From: Chryseobacterium arthrosphaerae
Lineage (GTDB): Bacteria; Bacteroidota; Bacteroidia; Flavobacteriales; Weeksellaceae
Assembly (NCBI RefSeq): GCF_001684965.1
Contig: NZ_MAYG01000001.1
Location: 1,054,001 to 1,118,000, forward strand
DNA length: 64,000 nt
Reading direction: 5' to 3'
The notes under the pieces were generated by a model. That model was not told the DNA's origin. It searched no databases and saw only the letters and a list, made by a program, of their open reading frames with translations. This document shows, piece by piece, positions 36,619 through 46,011 of the stretch. Every line of letters begins with the position of its first letter. Position 1 is the stretch's first letter. Both the position numbers and the translations under genes were made by a program.

Positions 36619-39390
36619 ATGAAAAAAATACTATTGAGTGCCTTTTTACTGACTGCGCTTTTAGGAAATATTGAGGTTTCCGGGCAGGAAAAAATAGGAC
36701 TTCAGAAATATGATTATGTAACGAATGGAGATGCTAATATATATCAGGGAATACCTAATATTTCCCTGCCATTATTTGGGTTGGATATCCCGACTGCAGG
36801 AGTAGGAATTAATCTTTCGGTAAATTACACTACAGAAAGTTTAGCTGCTTATAGTCTTATCAGTGATGTTGGTAAAGGCTGGAATATTTCCAGTGTGGGA
36901 AGTATTGTAAGGAACAAAACCCGTATGGCAGAAGATTATAAGAAAGCTAAAAACAGTAATGTGATAACTTCTGATGTTTTTAACTACAACTATCCAGGTG
37001 GTGGTGGAAAATTTTTTATCACCAACCATAGTATTTCTAATGAACCCATAGCCCTACATCTTTCCCCATCTAATGATAAAATCAATATTACTAAGGACTC
37101 AAAAGAAGGGAAAATAAAATCTTTTACTATTACGGATACAAAAGGAAATACGTACCTGTTTGATAAAGTGAATGTCAACAAAATAGTAATATCAGATATT
37201 ACTGCAACCACAAAAACAGTTAATAGTGCTTTCCTTCTCTCAAAGATTTTCAATGTTAAAAATGAAGAAGTTGCTGCTATTGATTATGAAACAACTACAG
37301 AACCGTTTAATGGAACAGATTTTTTACAACGGCATAAAATAAAAAAGATTGCAGTTCTAGGAGTAGGAAGTATGGAATATTTGTACAATAATGTAGGGTC
37401 GCACCCATCATTAAGTATGGATCAGTATGAAGATTGGTACCAATTAAACAAACTTGTCCTTAAAGATGCCAGAAATGCTGTTGTAAATCAATATACATTT
37501 CAGAAATCAGGCAATCTAATAGGACTCATTAATTTGGATAAGAATGGTAACCAGATTCAGAAATTCTCTTTTGAGTATAATTCGATACCCACGCAGGCAG
37601 GATTAGGAGTTGATTCATATGGTTATCACAATGGATTTAAACCTTGTGATTTTGACAGCGGGGTTTATCGTATTGAGAGTCAGAGATACCATGATGCTTG
37701 TTCCTATGGCGCATTAAAGAGCATTATTTTACCCACAGGAGGAAGAACTGAGTATGAATTTGAATCTCAGGCGACATCATCACCTTACACTACAACAGGG
37801 ACTTATAATTTCTATCCCTATTCTCCCTTGGAGAAAATCCATACGATCACCTATAAAACAGAGCCGGGTCAAGGCCCTGCACCTTATACTGTGCCTGCAG
37901 ATTATAAAGTTGCTTTTATAAGATTTTATTATGATCCATATGGTCCCGTTAAGCCGGGATTACCACCATTGGAATCATTTCTTTCTGTTAATGGTTATGA
38001 AGTTACCCCTTATACTTATACAAATAACGGTACGGATTTTAGCTGTGAGCGTGTGTTTACAGGAGGAGGCCAGGGAACGCTTAATTTCAGTGTTTCTGGT
38101 AAAAGTATAGGTGGAATAGAGCTCTATGCGTACAAAAAAACAGCGTTTGATCCTAATGAGTATGGAAACGGCCTCCGTATTAAAAGCATCAAAAATTTTA
38201 ATCCCGGATCTTCCACACCAATTTCCTACACAAAATATGAATATAATATATTTGAAGAGCCAACACGCTCCAGTGGAAAAGAACTTGATTTTAGCCCGAA
38301 TGTAGACTATATTGGTGACCGAAAGGAAATAAAGCCTGTTGGATACACAAATATCAAGGTTACAGATATGATAAATGGGAGTTATTCAAAATATTATTAT
38401 AGAGATCCCTATAACATTACCCCTGGCATAACGCCTTCTTATACTGGTGAAGAAGAGATGAATACTTACCTCTCCATGATGGGGTTGCTTGAAAAAAAAG
38501 AAACGTACAGCGAGGGGCAAATGCTTCAGAAAACAGAGATAAACTATCAGTTTAAAGAAGTGATGCTTCCAAATATTATGCAAGGCAGCTACCCACCTTC
38601 ACCTGTGAAAAAGATTGTCATTGCAAAACAAGGATCTACTACGGAGAATTATATTTCTGGCACTGTTAAAAAACTGGTTACAAGCTCAGAAAGTATTTTT
38701 GATGATACCTACAGCAATATGATTGCTTCCAAAGAAACCCTTCAGGATGGTACGGTGGTAGAAAAGACCCTTCTTTATCCTGCTGATAAGGGCGTACAAA
38801 AACTGGTAAATGCCAATATGATCAATATTCCTTTGGAAACTTCTACCAAAAGAAATGGTAAACTAGTCGGAAAAGCAGAAACTAAGTTTGACGACTCATC
38901 CCATTTGTATCCAACTTCTGTTATAGGTTATAATATGCAGACCCAAGCCCCTTTTACAGCTTCCACACTCGATGTATATGATGCTAAAGGAAACCTTGTG
39001 CAGGTTACAGGTAAAGACGGTATACCGGTCACTACGATCTGGGGATATTATCAGACGCAGCCTATTGCCGTGATCACGGGAGCCTCCTATTCCCAGGTAG
39101 CAGCACTTCCGGTTGTTACAGCTGCTATTTCAGCGTCTGATGCAGATCATGACAATCCAGCTAATGAGCCGGCTTTGCTGCAGGCATTGGAAAACCTAAG
39201 GAAAGATCCTGCCCTCAAAAACTTCAGCATCAGCGCATCCACTTACGACCTGATGATAGGGGTTACCAATTCTATATCAGCCAATGGGATCAGGACGAGC
39301 AATATTTATGACAGTGCCAACCGGTTAATTAAGGTGACCGATGCGCAGGGAAAGGTATTGAAGGAGAACCAGTACAACTATAAACACTAA
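36619..39390 (+). CDS. Large secreted YD-repeat protein, Rhs shell N-terminal partner
   Basis: 923 aa. A signal peptide ends near EVSGQ. GIPNISLPLFGLDIPTAGVGINLSVNYTTESL near 45-75 resembles the start of SpvB/Rhs-type cocoon proteins. The C-terminus has YD-type repeats (DVYDAKGNLVQVTGKDG, NIYDSANRLIKVTDAQGKVLKENQYNY). It ends without a core domain, six bases before the large Rhs gene. The two may form one hollow shell from separate chains. That is inference. Confidence 0.72.
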   Translation: MKKILLSAFLLTALLGNIEVSGQEKIGLQKYDYVTNGDANIYQGIPNISLPLFGLDIPTAGVGINLSVNYTTESLAAYSLISDVGKGWNISSVGSIVRNKTRMAEDYKKAKNSNVITSDVFNYNYPGGGGKFFITNHSISNEPIALHLSPSNDKINITKDSKEGKIKSFTITDTKGNTYLFDKVNVNKIVISDITATTKTVNSAFLLSKIFNVKNEEVAAIDYETTTEPFNGTDFLQRHKIKKIAVLGVGSMEYLYNNVGSHPSLSMDQYEDWYQLNKLVLKDARNAVVNQYTFQKSGNLIGLINLDKNGNQIQKFSFEYNSIPTQAGLGVDSYGYHNGFKPCDFDSGVYRIESQRYHDACSYGALKSIILPTGGRTEYEFESQATSSPYTTTGTYNFYPYSPLEKIHTITYKTEPGQGPAPYTVPADYKVAFIRFYYDPYGPVKPGLPPLESFLSVNGYEVTPYTYTNNGTDFSCERVFTGGGQGTLNFSVSGKSIGGIELYAYKKTAFDPNEYGNGLRIKSIKNFNPGSSTPISYTKYEYNIFEEPTRSSGKELDFSPNVDYIGDRKEIKPVGYTNIKVTDMINGSYSKYYYRDPYNITPGITPSYTGEEEMNTYLSMMGLLEKKETYSEGQMLQKTEINYQFKEVMLPNIMQGSYPPSPVKKIVIAKQGSTTENYISGTVKKLVTSSESIFDDTYSNMIASKETLQDGTVVEKTLLYPADKGVQKLVNANMINIPLETSTKRNGKLVGKAETKFDDSSHLYPTSVIGYNMQTQAPFTASTLDVYDAKGNLVQVTGKDGIPVTTIWGYYQTQPIAVITGASYSQVAALPVVTAAISASDADHDNPANEPALLQALENLRKDPALKNFSISASTYDLMIGVTNSISANGIRTSNIYDSANRLIKVTDAQGKVLKENQYNYKH

Positions 39391-39396
39391 CACACC

Positions 39397-42300
39397 ATGA
39401 AAAAAAATATAATAATACTCTTTGGGTCTCCAGTCTTGAAAAGGAAGCAAAACCGGAAATATTTTTCACTTTTCATTCTTCTTTTTTCATTCAATATTAT
39501 TGCGCAGACCAACCTGAGTACCTCAGAAAACTTTATCTATACAAAATCCTGCCTGGATGCAGACTGTATCAAAAGATCCGAAGCCGTACAATATTTTGAC
39601 GGCCTGGGAAGACCCGTTCAGTCCATTGCCTTGAAAGCCACTCCTTTAGGGAGAGATGTGGTAACCCCTATAGAATATGATTCCAAAGGCCGTGAGGCTA
39701 AGAATTACCTTCCTGTTCCTCAAAGTGGAACACAGAACGGGGCAATCTATACCAACCCGTTGGGAAATGCATCTTCCGCCGGATACGGAAATGAAAGGAT
39801 CTATTCTGAAAAGATCTATGATCATATTTATACAGGAAGAGTGAACCAGTTGGTGCCGCCAGGGAATTCCTGGTCCCAGAAACCTTCGAATATGTCTTAC
39901 GGAACCAATACTGACGGAGAAGTCCGAAAGTTTATCATCACGACCGGATGGCTGGACGGAAGAACCGATTCCGGGATTTCCCTATCCGGAAGCTATACCG
40001 CCAACCAGTTGATGAAAACTTCCGCCGCAGATCCTGATGGCAACGTCACTACTGAATTTCAGAATGGAGAAGGCCAGACAGTTCTGGTAAGAAAGAATGA
40101 CGGAACAAAAGAAGTGGATACTTATTATCTGTACAATGAATATGGTCAATTGGTGTATGTACTTCCGCCTTTAGCCGTTGGCGATGCTGTTCCTGATCAG
40201 ACTGCATTGAATAACCTTTGTTACCAATACCGTTACGACGGGCTGGGAAGGCTTGTAGAGAAAAAACTTCCCGGAAAAGGCTGGGAATATATGGTCTATG
40301 ATAAAGCAGACCGACTGATTGCTACCCAGGATGCCGAATTAAAGAAAAAAGGACAATGGCTCTATACCAAATATGACGGATTGGGGAGAGTTGCTATTAC
40401 CGGAATATGTACAGGAAGCGAGAGGTCTCAGGAGCAGGATATTGCCAATGGATACAGTGCAAACAGAGTCAATAGAATCAATACCGCTTTTTTTGAGAGG
40501 CAGGGGATGGATGTTTATTATGATAATCCGGATGCCACATATCCCAATTCATCAAAGTGGGTGACACTATTATCCTTAAACTATTATGATACCTATCCAC
40601 AATATAGTTTTAGTCCTGCTTTTCCGACGTCAATACTTGGGCAATCTGTGATTACCGATATCCAGAATGCTCCTGTGAATACCCAGGCTATGCCAACCTT
40701 AAGCCTGGTAAAAAATATAGAGGATGATAACTGGACCAAAAGTTATGTTTATTATGATGTCAAAGGAAGATCGGTGGGATCCCATAGCATCAATCACCTT
40801 GGAGGCTATACCAGAACAGAATCGGAACTTGATTTTGCCGGAGTGGTGAAGCAGACCAAAGTGTATCATAAAAGACTCAGTACCGATACTGAAAAAGTTC
40901 TTACTCAGAATTTTGAGTATGACAGTCAGAACCGTTTAAAGAAACAAACCCATCAGGTAGATAGTGGTGCCACAGAAATACTGGCGGAAAATACCTATAA
41001 CGAACTTTCACAGCTTTCACAGAAAAAAGTAGGAAACGGTCTTCAGACAATAGATTATGGCTATGATATCCGTGGCGTGATTACCAAAATTAATGATCCT
41101 GCCAACCTGGGAAATAAGCTTTTCGGATATGAAGTGAAATACCAGAACCCCGAATATGCCAATGTAGCTCCGGGAAAAAGCAATGGGAATATCTCTGAGG
41201 TAGACTGGAAAGTATCTTCAGACGGTATCCTTAAAAGGTATTCTTATGTATACGATCCGCTGAACCGCCTTAAAGATGCCATTTACTCCGAACCCGGAAC
41301 AACGGTTCCTTATAACAATAAATATAATGAGCATGTCACTTATGACCTTAATGGAAATATCAAAACCCTGAAAAGAAACGGTTTTGCTATTTTTGGAAAT
41401 ACAGCAACCATGGTAGATGATCTGGTGTATCAGTATACAGGAAACCGCCTGGATAAGGTAATTGAAAATGCATTGAATGACACCGGATATGAAGGGGGAA
41501 ATAATACCATGAGCTATGATGCCAATGGAAATATGACGACCATGCCGGATAAAGGCATACAGTCCGTCGGTTATAATTTTATGAATCTCCCTGATACGTT
41601 TAATATTATACAGACCTTTCTGGGAGAGACAAGCTACGTGAATCTGAATTATTTATACCGTACTGACGGAACAAAACTAAGAAAAATCCATACCAGCCAG
41701 AGAAGCGGAAGAGGAAGTACCTTGAGCACTGTTATGACGGATTATCTGGATGGCTTTCAGTATGATTTTAGGGATTTGGGGGGAATTCAGCCCTGTCTGA
41801 CCTGTAAGACAGAGTCAGCTTATGAGGAACAGGCCTACACCAAAGCAGGAGTTTTACAACCGGTGAACTCTGACTGGACCCTCGATTTTGTAGCCACTTC
41901 AGAAGGTTTTTACAGTTTCACGGAAAACCGTTATATTTACCAATACCGTGACCATTTAGGAAATGTAAGGGTAAGTTTTACAAGAAACAGCGAAGGTGCT
42001 CCTCAGATTACAGATACCAACAATTACTATCCTTTTGGATTGAGCCATATAGGACAGGATAAAGGCCTTTTAGGCGGTTATCTGAATTATAAGTTCGGCG
42101 GTAAAGAGCTTCAGGAAACCGGTATGTTTGATTTTGGAGCCAGATTCTATATGCCGGATCTGGGAAGATGGGGCGTGATAGATCCATTGGCCGAACAGAT
42201 GAGGAGATACTCACCGTATAACTATGCTTACAATAATCCTGTGACGTTTACAGATCCGGATGGAAGGAAGCCTATGGCTCCGGACCAGGAACAGGCTCAA

Positions 42301-43161
42301 TGGATGTTTCCAATGTCTCTTTGGTCTTTTTATGCCAACGGCGGGGGCAATGGTGCGGAGCTTAATGAATTTATAGCCCAGAATAATGGAATGGGAGCGT
42401 TTCAGGATCTGCTGACAGGAACGATGGGGAAAAAAGGAGGTGGAGGAATGAATGCTAAAAATGTTGATTCTTTTGTGAAAAATGGGGTCCCTTATGAACG
42501 AGCAGTTGTATTAAGCAATGGAGGACAGATGTCTTTTGATGAATGGGTGAATGGAAATAATGGTGGGGGAAATAATATGGGGCCTAATTTCAGGTTTCCA
42601 GAAGGAACAGAGGCTTTTTATCAGAAAAATTATCCTGGTTTCTATAACTTTATAAAAAATCAATTACCTAATATGGTGGGGGATGGTAATTTTATGAAAG
42701 CTTTAAGCAGTGCCAGCGGATTTTCTGTAGAAGAACTTACAGAGTCCTTTAAATATGGAAAAGGAATGTTTTTGAAAGTTATGGATTTAACTTTAGGAGA
42801 TGCTGAATACCTATATGGAGGTATTACAGAAAGTAATACCAGAAATATGGCAGCTATCGATACACCGGTCTTAGCTTGGTTTGAAAAAGCAAATAGAAAT
42901 CCTCAGTCAATAGAAGGTTTAACTAATCTAATGTATATGTCTGCTCTTATCGGTCATGAATCAGCACATTGGGGGGACGATATAAAAAGAACTGTAAAAT
43001 ATGGTAGTACTGGTTTAGGAGCAACTTATGGTGATGTAGGAAATTTTTTCGAACAAAGAGCTTTCGGTGGTAGAATGGGTTCATATTCTGTAGGAATATC
43101 AGGGAGTATTAGAAACTACGTAAAGGCTAATTTTAAATTATTACAATCAATATTCAAATAA
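39397..43161 (+). CDS. Rhs-family polymorphic toxin with zincin-like tip
   Basis: 1254 aa. A hydrophobic N-terminal signal lies near 24-37. A DUF6443-like region (IKRSEAVQYFDGLGRPVQS onward) and many YD repeats follow. The Rhs core is clear: YQYRDHLGNVRVSF near 848, YPFGLSH near 878, and DPLAEQMRRYSPYNYAYN with NPVTFTDPDGRKP up to about 958. After it comes a Gly/Asn-rich linker and a unique tip whose LIGHESAHWGDD carries HExxH (His1187, Glu1188, His1191), a zinc metallopeptidase motif. The tip is the toxin in such proteins. The lipoprotein gene 3 bases downstream is the probable immunity partner. Target unknown. Confidence 0.85.
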   Translation: MKKNIIILFGSPVLKRKQNRKYFSLFILLFSFNIIAQTNLSTSENFIYTKSCLDADCIKRSEAVQYFDGLGRPVQSIALKATPLGRDVVTPIEYDSKGREAKNYLPVPQSGTQNGAIYTNPLGNASSAGYGNERIYSEKIYDHIYTGRVNQLVPPGNSWSQKPSNMSYGTNTDGEVRKFIITTGWLDGRTDSGISLSGSYTANQLMKTSAADPDGNVTTEFQNGEGQTVLVRKNDGTKEVDTYYLYNEYGQLVYVLPPLAVGDAVPDQTALNNLCYQYRYDGLGRLVEKKLPGKGWEYMVYDKADRLIATQDAELKKKGQWLYTKYDGLGRVAITGICTGSERSQEQDIANGYSANRVNRINTAFFERQGMDVYYDNPDATYPNSSKWVTLLSLNYYDTYPQYSFSPAFPTSILGQSVITDIQNAPVNTQAMPTLSLVKNIEDDNWTKSYVYYDVKGRSVGSHSINHLGGYTRTESELDFAGVVKQTKVYHKRLSTDTEKVLTQNFEYDSQNRLKKQTHQVDSGATEILAENTYNELSQLSQKKVGNGLQTIDYGYDIRGVITKINDPANLGNKLFGYEVKYQNPEYANVAPGKSNGNISEVDWKVSSDGILKRYSYVYDPLNRLKDAIYSEPGTTVPYNNKYNEHVTYDLNGNIKTLKRNGFAIFGNTATMVDDLVYQYTGNRLDKVIENALNDTGYEGGNNTMSYDANGNMTTMPDKGIQSVGYNFMNLPDTFNIIQTFLGETSYVNLNYLYRTDGTKLRKIHTSQRSGRGSTLSTVMTDYLDGFQYDFRDLGGIQPCLTCKTESAYEEQAYTKAGVLQPVNSDWTLDFVATSEGFYSFTENRYIYQYRDHLGNVRVSFTRNSEGAPQITDTNNYYPFGLSHIGQDKGLLGGYLNYKFGGKELQETGMFDFGARFYMPDLGRWGVIDPLAEQMRRYSPYNYAYNNPVTFTDPDGRKPMAPDQEQAQWMFPMSLWSFYANGGGNGAELNEFIAQNNGMGAFQDLLTGTMGKKGGGGMNAKNVDSFVKNGVPYERAVVLSNGGQMSFDEWVNGNNGGGNNMGPNFRFPEGTEAFYQKNYPGFYNFIKNQLPNMVGDGNFMKALSSASGFSVEELTESFKYGKGMFLKVMDLTLGDAEYLYGGITESNTRNMAAIDTPVLAWFEKANRNPQSIEGLTNLMYMSALIGHESAHWGDDIKRTVKYGSTGLGATYGDVGNFFEQRAFGGRMGSYSVGISGSIRNYVKANFKLLQSIFK

Positions 43162-43163
43162 AT

Positions 43164-43589
43164 ATGAAAAATAGAGTCATTTTTTTTATAATAATCCTGT
43201 TTTTATTCTCTTTTTTAAATTCGTGTGCATCTATAAAAGAGAACAAACAAAAAGATATTTTTCTCCAACAATTTATTAATAATGATGGAATAATAAATAG
43301 TCTAGAATCTTTTTATAGTGGAGAAACTATCACTATTTATGATGAAAATAAAGTGCTAGTAAAAGCAGGTAAAACTTTTAATACAGCATCTAAAAGAGTT
43401 GATATAGTGATTTTAAAACCACAAAATAATCAATATATAACTATTAAAAATTTTATTCTCAATCGAAATTTGACATGTTTAACTTTTTTAAATTCAGATA
43501 GAGAAGAAGGGATTGTTATTTATTTAAAAAGAAGAGATAATAATGATGAATGGAAAATTTCAAATATGCTTAAACAAGGAACTCGATAA
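43164..43589 (+). CDS. Lipoprotein, candidate immunity to the zincin tip
   Basis: 141 aa. The N-terminal helix ends in the lipobox LNSC (about residues 18-21), so it is a lipoprotein. The rest is small, Asn/Lys-rich and alpha/beta in character, with no recognised family. It starts 3 bases after the Rhs toxin, the position of cognate immunity genes. A periplasm-facing anchor would suit a toxin acting in the envelope. It is much more AT-rich than the Rhs core. Confidence 0.6.
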   Translation: MKNRVIFFIIILFLFSFLNSCASIKENKQKDIFLQQFINNDGIINSLESFYSGETITIYDENKVLVKAGKTFNTASKRVDIVILKPQNNQYITIKNFILNRNLTCLTFLNSDREEGIVIYLKRRDNNDEWKISNMLKQGTR

Positions 43590-43652
43590 GTAATGTATCA
43601 ATTGGGTAAAAATTAGTGAATTGAACTTTCAAGACTCTAATCCCCCCTTTAA

Positions 43653-43816
43653 GCTGGTGCGAGCGTCTTGCCCGTATCTGTATGAAATAACAACACTTTA
43701 CTATTTTGTAAAGTGTTGTTTACTGTAAGAGCTGCCAGTATGATTTTTTGAAGTATAGAAAATAAGTGTAATTTAAAATTATTATTGTTTGGTATGTGGT
43801 ATGAGCAAGATGCTCG
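43653..43816. repeat. 160-bp terminal-inverted-repeat element, copy 1
   Basis: It begins GCTGGTGCGAGCGTCTTGC, has the internal perfect hairpin AACAACACTTTAC / GTAAAGTGTTGTT, and runs to GAGCAAGATGCTCG, where the right terminal repeat is cut short at the junction with the displaced Rhs fragment. Copies 2-4 lie at 45284, 45437 and 45700. Confidence 0.8.
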
Positions 43817-43819
43817 GTT

Positions 43820-44041
43820 GGGGATATTCACCGTATAACTATGCTTACAATAAAACCCCAGGCTCCGGACCAGGACCAAGCTCAATGGATGTTTCCAATG
43901 TCATTGTGGTCTTTTTATGCCAACGGCGGGGGCAATGGTGCGGAGCTCAATGAATTTATAGCCCAGAATAATGGAATGGGAGCGTTTCAGGATCTGCTGA
44001 CAGGAACGATGGGAAAAAAAAGGAGGCGGAGGAATGAGTGA
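43820..44041 (+). pseudogene. Displaced Rhs core end and tip linker
   Basis: 43821-43853 encodes YSPYNYAYN, the end of the Rhs core; about 40 bases found in the intact gene are then missing, breaking the frame. 43861-44036 is near-identical to 42276-42450 and encodes the same linker (MFPMSLWSFYANGG and following). In place of GGGGAAAAAAGG it has GGGAAAAAAAAGG, one base longer, so the linker runs out of frame into a stop at 44041. Removing one A would fuse it to the tip starting at 44034. Confidence 0.8.
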
Positions 44042-44753
44042 TTCAAGAGTAAGTAATCCTAAACCTAAAAATAATACTGGGCCAGGATTAATAAAAAAAA
44101 TTGGAAAATTCTTTGGAAGGCTTTTTGGAAAGAGTAAAAGTGCAGTTGTAGGCGTTGTCTCTGTCGGTGCCGCTACATTTGAAGGCTTTGCTCCTCCAGT
44201 AGAATTTGGCCGAATTATAGCAAGAATGGCGGGTTATGCAAGATTAGGCGTATGGGGGTTACCTTTAATGTTAAATGGAGATAGCAGTTTTTCTGCGAAT
44301 TCTAAGCCGATAAGTGGTACTATTGATATTCCTGCTACAACAACGACTGATGAATCAGACCCAGAGCAAAGGATTACATTATATAGAGGCGTTTCATCAA
44401 AAATATTTCATAATGATAATAGCCAATATATAAATGCACATTTTGGAATTGCAATTCCGAAAGGATATTTACAGGTTAATTCACTTTATGGTCCCCACCA
44501 AGATATGCAAGCACACGCAGACAGTGATAATTATAGTATTTGGACAAGTTGGACTACTAGTAAGGAAACTGCTAGAGATTTTGCTACAGGAATAGCTTTT
44601 GGACCAGCAGTTCCTGGAATTATAATGTCAAAAAGTTTTAAGGTTGGTGTAGCAAATCCTAATCCCTATACTTTGGGTGAAAACGAGTGGCTTGTTCCTG
44701 GTGTAGTTTATGGTGCAAAAGTAGAATATGTCCTTCCTAGACCTGGACAATAA
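44034..44753 (+). CDS. Orphan Rhs tip, ADP-ribosyltransferase-like
   Basis: 239 aa. A short amphipathic/hydrophobic N-terminal part (FFGRLFGKSKSAVVGVVSVGAA) leads to a C-terminal catalytic-looking domain. LYRGV gives Arg119; WTSWTTSKETARDFATG gives the Ser/Thr motif near 171-176; LGENEWLVPGVVYGAKVEYV gives Glu216-x-Glu218. This is the R-S-E order of arginine-type ADP-ribosyltransferases. It would fuse to the upstream linker if not for one extra A. It also has an ATG preceded by AGGAGG about 9-14 bases upstream, so it may be made alone. ADP-ribosylation is inferred from motifs. Confidence 0.7.
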   Translation: MSDSRVSNPKPKNNTGPGLIKKIGKFFGRLFGKSKSAVVGVVSVGAATFEGFAPPVEFGRIIARMAGYARLGVWGLPLMLNGDSSFSANSKPISGTIDIPATTTTDESDPEQRITLYRGVSSKIFHNDNSQYINAHFGIAIPKGYLQVNSLYGPHQDMQAHADSDNYSIWTSWTTSKETARDFATGIAFGPAVPGIIMSKSFKVGVANPNPYTLGENEWLVPGVVYGAKVEYVLPRPGQ

Positions 44754-44795
44754 GTAGATTTAATTTAATAATTTATTATAAAATACTATCTAAAA

Positions 44796-45125
44796 ATGAA
44801 AGAATTAATTTATTCTAAAATAAAAGAATTTGATCCTCAATTACATGATTTTGAAATCTCATACTCAAATCATCCTCTATTGTTGGATGATGTAATTTTG
44901 TCCTATAAAGGAAGAAATAAATTAGCCAAAAGCGAAAGTATAAAAGAATTAACATATGAGATATTAAAAAATCTTCTTTTAATTAAAAACGAATCAGTTG
45001 AATATGTAAAATTTGTTGTTGTAAGATATAATATTACGAGTAGGCTGTTTGTTTTCGCTGAAGACTATTCAAAAGTTTTTTTTGATTTTACATCTCCAAT
45101 TGAAAATGATTTAGAATCTAATTAA
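44796..45125 (+). CDS. Small cytoplasmic protein, candidate immunity to the ART-like tip
   Basis: 109 aa, no signal peptide or membrane segment. Helical N-terminus (KELIYSKIKEFDPQLHDFEISY), then strands (YVKFVVVRYNITSRLFVFAEDYSKVFFDF). Not recognised as a known family. It follows the orphan tip by 42 bases on the same strand, as expected of an immunity gene. AT-rich. Confidence 0.55.
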   Translation: MKELIYSKIKEFDPQLHDFEISYSNHPLLLDDVILSYKGRNKLAKSESIKELTYEILKNLLLIKNESVEYVKFVVVRYNITSRLFVFAEDYSKVFFDFTSPIENDLESN

Positions 45126-45176
45126 AGGATAAAGTGCCCCCCGCTCCCGCACGATTGTATCGTGTGGTGGATAACA

Positions 45177-45196
45177 TAAAACTCCTTGCAAATGCA
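45177..45196 (+). terminator. Weak hairpin after candidate immunity gene
   Basis: AAAACTCC and GGGGTTTT pair (one G-T) around TTGCAAATGCA. A second short palindrome, CACGAT/ATCGTG, lies at 45150-45164. Confidence 0.4.
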
Positions 45197-45283
45197 GGGG
45201 TTTTATATTAACAATATATTTTCAATAAATATTTTTGAAAAATATAAAATGAATAACTGATTTAGTAGTATTCTTTCCTCAAC

Positions 45284-45434
45284 TGGTGCGAGCGCTCGTA
45301 TCTGTATGAAATAACAACACTTTACTATTTTGTAGAGTATTGTTTACTGTTAGAACTGCTAGTATGATTTTTTGAAGTTTAGAAGATAGGTGTAATTTTA
45401 GAAATTATGTTTGGTACGGGCAAGATGTTCCCCT
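45284..45434. repeat. Terminal-inverted-repeat element, copy 2
   Basis: Left end CTGGTGCGAGCGCTCG (a few bases shorter than copy 3), internal hairpin slightly eroded (GTAGAGTATTGTT), right end decayed to GCAAGATGTTCCCC. It abuts copy 3 and shares with copy 4 a common upstream sequence (from AACAATATATTTTC). Confidence 0.75.
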
Positions 45435-45436
45435 AA

Positions 45437-45597
45437 GCTGGTGCGAGCGTCTCGCTTGTATCTGTATGAAATAACAACACTTTACTATTTTGTAGAGTGT
45501 TGTTTACTGTAAGAGCTGCTAGTATGATTTTTTGAAGTATAGAAATAAATGTAATTTTAGAAATTATTTTTGGTACGAGCAAGATGCTCGCACCAGC
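45437..45597. repeat. Terminal-inverted-repeat element, copy 3 (most complete)
   Basis: 161 bp. Left GCTGGTGCGAGCGTCTCGC and right GCAAGATGCTCGCACCAGC are near-perfect 19-bp terminal inverted repeats. The central hairpin is AACAACACTTTAC / GTAGAGTGTTGTT. No ORF. Size and structure suit a MITE or REPIN-like element. Confidence 0.85.
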
Positions 45598-45604
45598 AGC
45601 GGGG

Positions 45605-45859
45605 CAAAATGCAGAGGCTTTGTATTAACAATATATTTTCAGTAAATATTTTGAAAAATATAAAATGAATAACTGATTAAACCGTATTTTTTCCCTCAAT
45701 TGATGCAAGTGTCTCGCTCGTATCTGTATGAAATAACAACACTTTACTATTTCGTAAAGTGTTGTTTACTCTAAGAGCTGCCAGTATGATTTTTTGAAGT
45801 ATAGAAATAAATCTAATTTTAGAAATTATTTTTGGTACGGGCAAGATGCTCGCACCAGC
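45605..45859. repeat. Element copy 4 with duplicated upstream flank
   Basis: 45605-45699 repeats the flank of copy 2 (45187-45283: AACAATATATTTTC and ATATAAAATGAATAACTGATT). The element itself runs from about 45700 to 45859 and ends ATGCTCGCACCAGC. The flank plus element was therefore duplicated as one block. Confidence 0.75.
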
Positions 45860-46011
45860 TTGGGAAAATATTTCATTAAGCATTTGTAATTCTATTTCTA
45901 TAACATGAAAAATAAATGTAGATTTATGATTGACAAACGTAAGACGCTTGTAAAATATTCATTCTTGAAAAGTATGTATAATCATTATTGCATAATTTAT
46001 AAAGATCAGAC

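Noticed and set aside
44010..44045. Programmed -1 frameshift at the A8 tract
   Set aside because: A -1 shift meets TGA after five codons. Fusion to the tip needs the loss of one base, so classic -1 slippage does not work.
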